Shown here one piece after another: positions 28,323 to 36,240 of a stretch of DNA of 64,000 nt; position 1 is the stretch's first letter, and the number at the start of each line of letters is the position of its first letter. The DNA lies in contig CAWADL010000013.1 of NCBI GenBank assembly GCA_963780825.1, positions 226,882-290,881 on the forward strand, given 5' to 3'. This DNA comes from Roseiarcus sp963780825 (lineage in GTDB: Bacteria; Pseudomonadota; Alphaproteobacteria; Rhizobiales; Beijerinckiaceae). The notes under the pieces are model-generated. The model was not told where the DNA came from. It made no database searches and saw nothing but the letters and a program-made list of their open reading frames with translations. Made by a program: the position numbers and the translations under genes.

Positions 28323-30398
28323 TCAAGAAAGAGCGCGCGGGACGCGCGCGGTCCCAGCGGCGGCTGGCGGAGGAGAGTGGGAGTCGAACCCACCTGGGAC
28401 AGGCTCGCTGCCCCCTTCGGATTTGAAGTCCGAACGCCCCACCAGGAACGTTTCTCCTCCTCGCTCGGCGGCGGACGAAAACACCGGCGGCCCGAACAAG
28501 TCCAGTCTGTGCGGATTGAGCCGGCGCAGATCGCCGCGCCGCAAGGTCACGCCGTGGCGATCGAAGAACTCGAGGATCTGGATCGCGACCTTGCGGCCGT
28601 TGTCCAGGCGGTCGCGGAATTCCGCGGCGTTGAAGGCGCGCTTTGTCTGGGGATCGCCGATCGTGACTGCATGCGCAATCATTTCGCGCGTGGTCTCGCG
28701 CAGGAAGAAATGATCGTGCGCGATCTCATCAACCCATCCGAGCCGGCTTGCGAGCTTGAGCAGGCGGCGAAGTTCGCGCTCGTCCCGCCCTGTCTGCGCG
28801 GCGATATCGCGCACGCGCGGCGGCCGGAATTTTGTGGGGCCGCCTAAGAGCATTGAGACTTCGCGCCACACGTCGAGATCGGCGTCTGAGAGGCGCGCCG
28901 CATGTCCAGGCAGACGAACGAAACCGCTTTCGACCGCGAGGCGCCCCTCTTTCATCAGTTTCGCGAGTGCGGCCCGGAACACAGACGGCGCCCATGGCCG
29001 CGCAACCGCCATCCGCAGACGCTCGATGCCGCAGCCCTGCAGGTCGGGGTTTTCGGCATGAAACATCGCCATCCGCTCGCAAAGCGCATCGGCGAGCCGG
29101 CGCCAGTGTTCGGTGGCGACGGCGAAGGTGGAATCGCCGGCACCAATCAAGACCGCGCTTTCGCCAATCCGCCGCGCCTCGCTCTCTCCGAGCGCCCGGT
29201 CGCGAGCGAAGCGCGAAAAATCGGCGAGGAATGGGGGCGCGGCGAGGAGAGCTGTGAACGCCTCTTGCGGATCAGCCAACGCGAGCGCCGCGCGTTCCGC
29301 GGCGCGTTCGGGTGTTCGACGTTTTCGCGCTGGCGCCCGCAGGTCGATGAATCCGCCGCCGCCGATCGTTCTTTGACCGGACACGTCGCGCAGAATGAAA
29401 CGATCGCCCTGCGCCGCCGCGATCGGGCGATCGAGCACGAGCTGGACGTCACCCGATCCACCGGGCGCGATCGATGCGGCCTCAAGCGGGACGACGCGCG
29501 CGCCGACATCGGCCGTCGCGTGATGCAGTCGCGCAGGAAACCACGTGGCGATCGGCTTCGGCTCGCCGTTCAGAATAGTCAGGCGCGCGTCGATCCGCTG
29601 GGTCGGCGCGTGCAGGCTCGGATCGAGCAGCATATCGCCGCGCGACACCTGCGCCTTCGAGATATCGCGGCCTGTGAGATTGAGGGCGCAGCGGTCGCCG
29701 GCTTGGCCCATGTCGGCCACCTTGTTCTGCGCATGCAGCGAGCGTACGCGCGCCTCCAAACCGCCAGGGCTGACGAGGATCGTATCGCCTACCCGCACGA
29801 CCCCCGAGAGCACAGGCCCGGTGACCACCAACCCGACGCCGGCAAGCAGGAAGGCGCGATCGACCGCCATGCGGAAGCGCCGCTGCGCCGGCCGCGCAGT
29901 CTCGCGGGCCTCAACCAGACGGTCGCTCAGCTCAGCGATCCCCTCCCCTGTCCGGACGGAGACCGCGAGCGTTTGCGCGCCTGCGAGCCGCGTCGGGGCG
30001 AGAAGAGATTGAACCTCGCGCGCCACCTCCGCTCGCCGCTCCTCGCTGGCGAGATCCGCCTTGGTCAGCGCCACCAGCCCGCGCTCGACGCCCATAAGAT
30101 CGAGGATGGCGAGATGCTCGCGGGTTTGCGGCATGACGCCGTCGTCGCAGGCCACCACCAGCAGGGCGAAATCGATCCCGACCGCGCCGGCGACCATCGT
30201 ACGGACGAATTGCTCGTGGCCCGGCGCGTCGACGAAACCGATGATGCGGCCGTCGCCGAGCGGCAGATAGGCGAAGCCGAGTTCGATCGTGACGCCGCGC
30301 GCTTTCTCATGTTTGAGGCGATCGCCTTCGACGCCTGTGAGGGCGCGGATCAGCGCCGTCTTGCCGTGATCGACGTGGCCAGCGGTTCCGACGATCAT
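28323..30398 (-). CDS. selB: Selenocysteine-specific elongation factor SelB, reading through tRNA-Sec
   Basis: SelB delivers Sec-tRNA to UGA codons marked by SECIS. The GTPase domain has GTAGHVDHGKTALI (G1), GVTIELGFAYL (G2), DAPGHEQFV (G3) and TKADL (G4), and four C-terminal winged-helix domains follow. Start ATG at 30396-30398 overlaps the selA TGA (ATGA). Recognisable SelB sequence ends near HRLDLFGPP (about 28505). The frame then runs uninterrupted through the whole tRNA-Sec gene (VGRSDFKSEGG...PGGFDSHSPPP) into a repeat and stops at 28323. The last about 45 residues are therefore tRNA-encoded. Confidence 0.93.
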   Translation of the reverse strand: MIVGTAGHVDHGKTALIRALTGVEGDRLKHEKARGVTIELGFAYLPLGDGRIIGFVDAPGHEQFVRTMVAGAVGIDFALLVVACDDGVMPQTREHLAILDLMGVERGLVALTKADLASEERRAEVAREVQSLLAPTRLAGAQTLAVSVRTGEGIAELSDRLVEARETARPAQRRFRMAVDRAFLLAGVGLVVTGPVLSGVVRVGDTILVSPGGLEARVRSLHAQNKVADMGQAGDRCALNLTGRDISKAQVSRGDMLLDPSLHAPTQRIDARLTILNGEPKPIATWFPARLHHATADVGARVVPLEAASIAPGGSGDVQLVLDRPIAAAQGDRFILRDVSGQRTIGGGGFIDLRAPARKRRTPERAAERAALALADPQEAFTALLAAPPFLADFSRFARDRALGESEARRIGESAVLIGAGDSTFAVATEHWRRLADALCERMAMFHAENPDLQGCGIERLRMAVARPWAPSVFRAALAKLMKEGRLAVESGFVRLPGHAARLSDADLDVWREVSMLLGGPTKFRPPRVRDIAAQTGRDERELRRLLKLASRLGWVDEIAHDHFFLRETTREMIAHAVTIGDPQTKRAFNAAEFRDRLDNGRKVAIQILEFFDRHGVTLRRGDLRRLNPHRLDLFGPPVFSSAAERGGETFLVGRSDFKSEGGSEPVPGGFDSHSPPPAAAGTARVPRALS
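28365..28460 (-). tRNA. selC: tRNA-Sec (anticodon TCA)
   Basis: A 96-nt tRNA with an 8-bp acceptor stem (GGAGGAGA with TCTCCTCC), discriminator G and encoded CCA. The anticodon loop CTTCAAA carries TCA at 28424-28426, and a long variable arm (AGGGGGCAGCGAGCCTGTCC region) and T-arm GGTTCGACTCC follow. These are the hallmarks of bacterial selenocysteine tRNA. It lies entirely inside the selB reading frame on the same strand. Confidence 0.95.
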
Positions 30399-31800
30399 GG
30401 CGCTGAGAGTTCGGCAAGCCCGGCGGCGAAGGCGCGCTCGTCGACCAAACAACGTAGGTCCAGCACCAGCGCGCCGTCGGCAATGCGGCCAATCACCGGC
30501 CGCGACAAAGCGCGAAACGCCGCCGCCAACCGATCGAGCGCCTCGCCGCCGCCGCGAGCGGGGCGAAGGCTCAGGCCCGCGCTCGGGATGGAGTCGAGCG
30601 GAAGCGCGCCGGAGCCCACCTGGGAAAGGCAGTCGCAGACCTCGACAGTGTAAGCGGGCGCCAGCGCCACGGCCAACGGCGCCCGCAGGCGTTCGGCGAC
30701 GGCCGCGATCTCGGCTTTCGGCCGGGATAGCGCCCGCAGCGTGGGCAGGCGTTCGGCGAGGCGATCTGGATCGCGGTAGAGTTTGAGCGTCGCCTCGATC
30801 GCGGCGAGGCGGATCTTGTCGACGCGCAGCGCGCGCTTCATCGGGTTGGCGTTGATCGCCTTTATCAGATCGCCACGTCCAACGATGAAGCCGGCCTGCG
30901 GCCCGCCGAGCAGCTTGTCGCCGGAGAAGGTGACTGCGCCCGCGCCTTCCGCGACCGCGTCGTGCACAGTCGGCTCGCGCTTGAGACCGTAGGCCGACAA
31001 ATCAACCAGCGTTCCGGAGCCCAGGTCGTGGAGCAGCGGGACGCCGGCATTGCCAGCGATTGTCGGCGAGCTCCCCGGCGCCGACTTCGGCGACGAAGCC
31101 GTCGATGCGGTAGTTGGAGGGATGCACTTTCAGGATGACGCCGGTCTGAGGGGTCAGGGCCGCGCGGTAGTCTCGGGCGTGGGTGCGGTTGGTGGTTCCG
31201 ACTTCGACGAGTTTGCAGCCCGCGCGCGCCATGATGTCCGGCATGCGGAAAGCGCCGCCGATCTCGATCAGTTCGCCGCGCGAGACGATGGCCTCGCGGC
31301 CCGCAGCAAAACGTGTTGAGCGCGAGCAGCACCGCGGCGGCGTTGTTGTTGACGATCGTCGCGTCCTCCGCGCCGGTGAGTTCGCAGAGCAGGGCGCGCA
31401 CGTGGTCGTCGCGCTCGCCGCGCCGGCCGGAGGCGAGATCGAATTCGAGCGCGACGGCTTCGCGCATGGCGGAGACGGCGGCGTCGATGGCGGCCTCGGC
31501 GAGGACGGCGCGGCCGAGGTTGGTGTGCAGCACGGTGCCGGTGAGGTTGAAAACGGCGCGCAGCGAGGTTTTTTGCAAGGCCTGAAGCCGCGCTTGCGCC
31601 TGCTGCGCGAAATCCGCGGCGGCGAGAATTTGGTTGGCGCCGTGTGAGATCGCGTCACGCGCCTCGGCGAGCGTCGCACGCACAGCCTCTGTGGTCGCGG
31701 ATTTGCCGAACTCGACATGCAAGCCGAGCCGCGACGCTTCTTCCAGCACCTTGGCCACCGAGGGGAGCCCCCGGAGCGCTTCCGCCGTGTTTGCTTGCAA
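30395..31800 (-). CDS. selA: L-seryl-tRNA(Sec) selenium transferase (two frameshifts)
   Basis: SelA is the PLP enzyme that converts Ser-tRNA(Sec) to Sec-tRNA(Sec). Segments in order are the N-terminal LPSVAKVLEEASRLG; NLTGTVLHTNLGRAVL; EDATIVNNNAAAVLLALNTF; then (second frame) AAGREAIVSRGELIEIGGAFRMPDIM and VGTTNRTHARDY; then (third frame) GTLVDLSAYGLKREPTV and FSGDKLLGGPQAG with the PLP lysine. One extra T in a T-run near 31310 and one indel near 31066 explain the breaks. All motifs are present, so sequencing error is likely. TTG start near 31800, GAAGG upstream. TGA overlaps the selB ATG. Confidence 0.9.
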
Positions 31801-31862
31801 TTTTCAACCTTCGCCAAAGCGCAGCGGTCTAACCTTACGAGGTTGGGCTGCCAGACTTCAAG

Positions 31863-31946
31863 CCGCCCCCTGGGACCGCGCGCTCTCTCCGCGGACAGGA
31901 TGCTTGCGGCAAAGAGCGCGCGAGACGCGCGCGGTCCCAGGGGCGG
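31863..31946. repeat. Palindromic repeat built on GGGACCGCGCGCTCT
   Basis: Left arm CCCTGGGACCGCGCGCTCT, right arm ending AGACGCGCGCGGTCCCAGGG, separated by a loop. A related half (GAGCGCGCGGGACGCGCGCG) occurs at 28331-28350 in the selB tail. It lies between selA and the ligase gene on the same strand. Confidence 0.75.
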
Positions 31947-31952
31947 CGCTCC

Positions 31953-33641
31953 TCAAGCCGGCAGCAGCGCCTTGAGCTCGGCCAGCGTATCGGCCTCCTC
32001 CACCGGCTTGTCCTTTCGCCAGCGCAGCATGCGCGGAAACCGTGTGGCGACGCCGCTCTTGTGGCGTTTGGAAAGCGCTATGCCTTCGAAGCCCAGCTCA
32101 AAAACCAACGTCGGCTTGACGCTGCGCACGGGGCCAAAACTCTCGACCGTCGTGCGGCGGATGATCGCGTCGACCTCGCGCATCTCCTCGTCCGTCAGAC
32201 CGGAATAAGCCTTTGCGAACGGCACCAGAGCGCGCGAGGCTTCCTCCTGCGGGCCGCTCCACACCGCAAAAGTGTAATCGCTGTAGACGCCGGAGCGGCG
32301 GCCGTGACCGCGCTGGGCATAGACCAGCACGGCGTCGACGGCGAACGGCTCGACCTTCCATTTCCACCAGAGATCGTGCTCGCCCGGCCCGCTGCGCTTG
32401 CGCCCGACGCCATAAGGCGCGTCGACCCCCTTCAGCATGAGCCCCTCCGCGCCGATCGCGCGCGCTTCGGCGCGTAGCGCGACCAGTCCCGGCCAGTCCG
32501 GGGCCTGCACACGCGGGCTCAGCCGCAACGGCGAGGGTCCGCGGGCTCGCGCTTCAGCTACAATGCGCTCGAGCCGGGCGCGCCGCTCCTGCTGTGGCAG
32601 CGCGCGCAGATCGACGCCGTCCTCCTCCAGGAGATCGTAGGCGATAAAAGCGACGGGCAGTTCCGCGATATGTTTGGCGGTAAGCGTCTTGCGGTTGAGG
32701 CGCTGTTGCAGCAGTGCGAAGGCCTCGATGCCTTCGATGTCCTGCGTCCCCTTGGCGACGACGATCTCACCATCGAGCGCGACCCGATCGGGCAGCACGG
32801 TGGTGAGCACGGCCAGATCGGGAAACGAGTCGGAGATCAATTCCTCGCCGCGCGACCAAAGCCTCCAGCCGGCGCCGCGTTTGATGAACTGCGCGCGAAT
32901 GCCGTCGAACTTCCATTCCGCGATCCAGCCCTCGGGCGGCCCCATTTTCTCAGGCAACAGCTCGAAGGGCAGGTTGAGCGCGTGGGCGAGGAAGAACGGA
33001 TAGGGGCGGCCGTCATCGGCGCTAGGTGCGGCGCCGGCGGCCGAGACCAGCGCGGCGAAATCCGCCGCGCCGACCGCCCTGCCCGCTCCGGTGTAGCCCA
33101 TCAACCGCTGCGCTACGAGCGGACCGTCGAGGCCGGTCGCTTCGGCGAGCGCCTGCACGACCTGACCCTTCGCGACGCCGATGCGCAGCGCGCCCGTCGT
33201 CAGCTTGAAGAAGGCGAGACGATCGTCGTCGGAAAGTTCGCGCACATAGGCGCTGAGTTGCTGGTAGCGGGCTTCCTCGTCGAGCTTGCGCAAGCCGGGC
33301 AGCCGCTCGTTCATCCAGACTTCGAGCGGCACATCCTGCGGCGCGGGCGAAGGCGGCAGCAGCAGCGTCAGCGTCTCGGCGAGATCGCCGACGTTCTGAT
33401 AGGATTCCTCAATCAACCATTCCGGCAGCCCCGTCCCCTCCAACGCGAGCCGGCGCAGCAGGCGGGTCGGGATCATCTGCTTCGGTTTGCCGCCGGCAAG
33501 GAAATAGATGATCCACGCCGCCTCGGCATGGCGCTCCGGCGCGGCGAGCGCGGAATGCAGATAGGCCTTCAGCGCGTCGATCTTGCGTCGGGTCGCGGTG
33601 GCGGCGTCGAGCTGGCGATAGAGTTCGGCGAAGGCCTTCAC
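31953..33641 (-). CDS. ATP-dependent DNA ligase of the ligase-associated repair set
   Basis: 562-residue ATP-dependent ligase: an N-terminal DNA-binding domain, then nucleotidyl transferase motif I EWKFDGIRAQF (adenylated lysine near residue 244), motif III/IIIa DGEIVVAKG, motif IV EGLMLKG and motif V KWKVEPFAVDAVLVYAQ. The GTG start overlaps the TGA of the exonuclease gene, so they are co-translated. It seals nicks in bacterial repair, working with the exonuclease, DEXH helicase and phosphoesterase nearby. This is distinct from NHEJ LigD, since no Ku or polymerase domain is seen. Confidence 0.92.
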   Translation of the reverse strand: MKAFAELYRQLDAATATRRKIDALKAYLHSALAAPERHAEAAWIIYFLAGGKPKQMIPTRLLRRLALEGTGLPEWLIEESYQNVGDLAETLTLLLPPSPAPQDVPLEVWMNERLPGLRKLDEEARYQQLSAYVRELSDDDRLAFFKLTTGALRIGVAKGQVVQALAEATGLDGPLVAQRLMGYTGAGRAVGAADFAALVSAAGAAPSADDGRPYPFFLAHALNLPFELLPEKMGPPEGWIAEWKFDGIRAQFIKRGAGWRLWSRGEELISDSFPDLAVLTTVLPDRVALDGEIVVAKGTQDIEGIEAFALLQQRLNRKTLTAKHIAELPVAFIAYDLLEEDGVDLRALPQQERRARLERIVAEARARGPSPLRLSPRVQAPDWPGLVALRAEARAIGAEGLMLKGVDAPYGVGRKRSGPGEHDLWWKWKVEPFAVDAVLVYAQRGHGRRSGVYSDYTFAVWSGPQEEASRALVPFAKAYSGLTDEEMREVDAIIRRTTVESFGPVRSVKPTLVFELGFEGIALSKRHKSGVATRFPRMLRWRKDKPVEEADTLAELKALLPA

Positions 33642-34633
33642 GCCGCCTCGCCGATCGTCTCGTCGCCGTATTCCGCCGCGACCCCTTCGGCGTCCAGGCC
33701 TTTTTCGCGTAGATAGCGCACCAGCGTCGCCACCGACCCATGCGTGGCGAGCACGCGCGAGGCGCCGGTGGCTTCGATCGCCGACAAGAGGCCGCCCCAG
33801 TCGGCGTGGTCGGACAGCACGAAGCCGCGGTCGACGCCGCGCCGCCGGCGGTTGCCGCGCACCTGCATCCAGCCGCTGGCGAACGCGTCGGCGTAAGCGC
33901 CAAAGCGTCGCATCCAAGGCGAACCGGCCGCCGACGGCGGCGCGAGGACCAGGGCGCCGGCGAGCGCCTTCTTTGCCAGTCCCGCGGGCGACGTGGTGGG
34001 AGGCAGCGCCACGCCGCGCTCGCGGTAGATCGCGTTCATCGGCTCGACCGAGCCGTGGCTGAGGATCGGGCCGATCGTGGGATCGAGCAGCGCCAGCACG
34101 CGCTGCGCCTTGCCCAGGGAATAGGCGAAGACGACGCTGGTGCGTTCAGCCTCGGCGTTCTCGCGCCACCATTGGTTGATCTCATCGGCGACCTGGTTTT
34201 GCGGGCGCCAGCGATAGATCGGCAGGCCGAAGGTGGATTCGGTGATGAAGGCGTGGCACCGAAGCGGCTCGAACGGGGCGCAGGTTCCGTCCGGCTCGAT
34301 CTTGTAGTCGCCGGAGGCGACCCAGACCTCGCCGGCGTGCTCGACCCGGATCTGCGCGGAGCCCAGAATGTGCCCGGCGGGGTGCAGCGAAATCCTGACG
34401 CCGCCCTGCTCTATCGTCTCTGCATACGCCGCCCCCTGCACGTTGATGTCGCCGAGCCGGCGGCGCAGGATCGGGACGCTGTCCGTGTGGCAGAGGTAGG
34501 CGTCAGACCCCGGACGCGAATGGTCGCCGTGGCCGTGGGTAACGACCGCGCGGGCGACGGGACGCCAGGGGTCGATGTAGAAATCGCCGGGCGGGCAATA
34601 GAGGCCCTCGGGGCGGGAGACGATGAGGTTCAT
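33638..34633 (-). CDS. Ligase-associated beta-CASP exonuclease (metallo-beta-lactamase fold)
   Basis: 331-residue metallo-beta-lactamase/beta-CASP nuclease. The metal motif THGHGDHSRPGSDAYL lies near residue 34, HPAGHILGSAQI and GDYKIEPDG near 100-120, and the beta-CASP part (VVFAYSLGKAQRVLALL, SDHADWGGLLSAIEATG) follows. In other bacteria this protein, with an ATP ligase, Lhr-like helicase and phosphoesterase, forms a DNA-damage-linked set. Its TGA overlaps the ligase GTG start. Confidence 0.9.
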   Translation of the reverse strand: MNLIVSRPEGLYCPPGDFYIDPWRPVARAVVTHGHGDHSRPGSDAYLCHTDSVPILRRRLGDINVQGAAYAETIEQGGVRISLHPAGHILGSAQIRVEHAGEVWVASGDYKIEPDGTCAPFEPLRCHAFITESTFGLPIYRWRPQNQVADEINQWWRENAEAERTSVVFAYSLGKAQRVLALLDPTIGPILSHGSVEPMNAIYRERGVALPPTTSPAGLAKKALAGALVLAPPSAAGSPWMRRFGAYADAFASGWMQVRGNRRRRGVDRGFVLSDHADWGGLLSAIEATGASRVLATHGSVATLVRYLREKGLDAEGVAAEYGDETIGEAA

Positions 34634-34799
34634 CAGGGGGATGTAAGGACGGCGCGCCTTAATGCAAAGCCGCGCCGTTTCTGTGGGGATCGCTTAACCA
34701 CAAAGGACGCAAAGAGGCGCAAAGCCGCGGACTTCGCTCGGGGAATCTTTACCGCAGCCGGCGATGATGACGCAAAGTTGCCCGGCGGAGCCGAGTTTG

Positions 34800-35381
34800 A
34801 TGTCGCACGCGTTTCAGCATCCGATTTTCGACGAGCCGACCGCGGTCGACGCCACCGTCAAGCCGAAACGCTTCAAGGTCGCGCCGACCTTCGTCATCGA
34901 TCTTTCGTTCTCCGCGCTGTGCGCGGCAGGGATCATCCCGGTCTGGCGGGAGGTGATCAAACATGCGCCGATCGCCGCCGTTCTTCCCACGTTCCTCCTG
35001 CTTGCGGCGATCCTCGGTTGCTATTTCGGCAAGACGCTCACCATCGGCCACCTTGGCGGCAAAGGCGGCGACGCGCGCACCTACGTCAAATCCGGCGCGC
35101 TGGTGACAACGGGGCCGTATGGTTGGTCGCGCCATCCCACCTATTCGCTGGCGATGCTGCAGTTCCTGCTGTGGTCGGTTCTCGGCGCCTACATCCAGTT
35201 TTTCGCGCCCTGGAGCGCGTTTCTGCTGTTCACGATCGTCGCGGCGCCGCTTGGCTTCTTCCTGATCAACGATCTTCTGGTGATGCCGACGGAAGAGGCG
35301 ATGTTGCGGCGGCTGCATCCTGATGAGTTTGACGGCTATGCTGCGCGGGTGAACCGGTGGTTCGGGCGGCGTGCGGGGTGA
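34800..35381 (+). CDS. Isoprenylcysteine carboxyl methyltransferase-family membrane protein
   Basis: 193 residues with four or five membrane helices and the family signature GPYGWSRHPTYSLAMLQFL, followed by EEAMLRRLHPDEFDGYAARVNRWF. Such ICMT/PEMT-like proteins methylate small hydrophobic or thiol acceptors using SAM. The bacterial substrates are mostly unknown. The start at MSHAFQHPIF is favoured because GGAG precedes it. It lies between the two halves of the repair set with no obvious functional link. Confidence 0.75.
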   Translation: MSHAFQHPIFDEPTAVDATVKPKRFKVAPTFVIDLSFSALCAAGIIPVWREVIKHAPIAAVLPTFLLLAAILGCYFGKTLTIGHLGGKGGDARTYVKSGALVTTGPYGWSRHPTYSLAMLQFLLWSVLGAYIQFFAPWSAFLLFTIVAAPLGFFLINDLLVMPTEEAMLRRLHPDEFDGYAARVNRWFGRRAG

Positions 35382-35419
35382 GGCTGGCGGCGAACCCTTC
35401 GAAGGGCTAAACTACCAGT

Positions 35420-35518
35420 ATGTCCGCCGCCGCAAAGCGCTTGTTGACCGTTGATGAGTTCCTCGACTTCGCCGAGGGCCTCGACTTGATGGTAACGGAG
35501 CTATTTCCTGAGGACTGA
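35420..35518 (+). pseudogene. Remnant of a Uma2-family nuclease gene
   Basis: A 32-codon open frame MSAAAKRLLTVDEFLDFAEG followed by LDLMVTELFPED and TGA. The first 20 residues match the N-terminus of Uma2 (DUF820) proteins, which are normally about 190 residues. The whole catalytic core is missing, so this looks like an internal-deletion relic. Confidence 0.5.
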
Positions 35519-35559
35519 GGTCGACTAACAGCCGCTTAGAGCGCGGCTCGCGGTCGAGC

Positions 35560-35700
35560 CGTTCTGACGGAAGGTCGGCGTCCACGCCGACCTTTTTGGG
35601 CGCCGCTCGGCCGGCTTACGCATCAACCCCACGTCGGCCTGGAGGCCGACGCTCCGCGAGGCGCCTGATCCTCACTTCGCTCGCCGTGACGATTAGGCCT
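35560..35700. repeat. Family-B palindromic repeat, long copy 2 (inverted)
   Basis: GGTCGGCGTCCACGCCGACC near 35574 and ACGTCGGCCTGGAGGCCGAC near 35631, ending CTGATCCTCACTTCGCTCG. Reverse-complemented, it matches 28141-28280 over about 135 bp, including non-palindromic flanks. Confidence 0.8.
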
Positions 35701-35730
35701 GCGCGTCCGCACGGCGCCGGCCAGAATCCC

Positions 35731-36093
35731 CTATGGTTTTGGCCCCATTGTAAAGCCAGTCGACTTCAATCGCGCCGACCTGACCCAACCTATCGGCATA
35801 TCGCCGCGGACATACATTACGCTCGCCCATCCATCAGGGGTGAGCGCATAGACGATCAGTTCGTCCTTTGGGAGGACGAAGACGCCTGGCGTCGTGCAAA
35901 GCAAGCTCGGCGCGGAGTAGAACGGCAGCCTTCCTGCGCCTATCACCCGATAAATGACCGGTGGAGAGACGAGCGGCGCGGCATCTGATCCCGGCGTTGG
36001 CTCGTTGCAGGGGTTCGGCGTTGCGGCCGTTGCGCCAACGTCGGAGGACAACAAGAGCACGACCGCGGCGAGCAGCGCTTTCCTCAAGTGCAT
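35731..36093 (-). CDS. Small secreted protein, possibly SH3-like
   Basis: 120 residues starting MHLRKALLAAVVLLLSSDVG, a clear signal peptide. The mature part YRVIGAGRLPFYSAPSLLC...FVLPKDELIVYALTPDGWASVMYVRGD...GWVRSARLK resembles a bacterial SH3b domain (GWxxV, GWVRS). Function unknown. The upstream in-frame ATG at 36159 would bury the signal peptide and was rejected. Confidence 0.6.
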   Translation of the reverse strand: MHLRKALLAAVVLLLSSDVGATAATPNPCNEPTPGSDAAPLVSPPVIYRVIGAGRLPFYSAPSLLCTTPGVFVLPKDELIVYALTPDGWASVMYVRGDMPIGWVRSARLKSTGFTMGPKP

Positions 36094-36240
36094 TTGCTCC
36101 CCATAGATGTCGTCCCCTTTGTTCTCAGGCGCGCTTGTCTGGGCAAGGCTAGCGTACATCGAGCTCGATCAAAATGGCGCGCGCGCGAACTTCGCGCCCG
36201 TCGCGACTTGATCGGTCCTTTCGCGACAACGTAGAACCGA

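Noticed and set aside
28902..30653. 583-residue plus-strand open frame opposite selB
   Set aside because: Antisense shadow; the selB frame has all GTPase motifs while this one has none.
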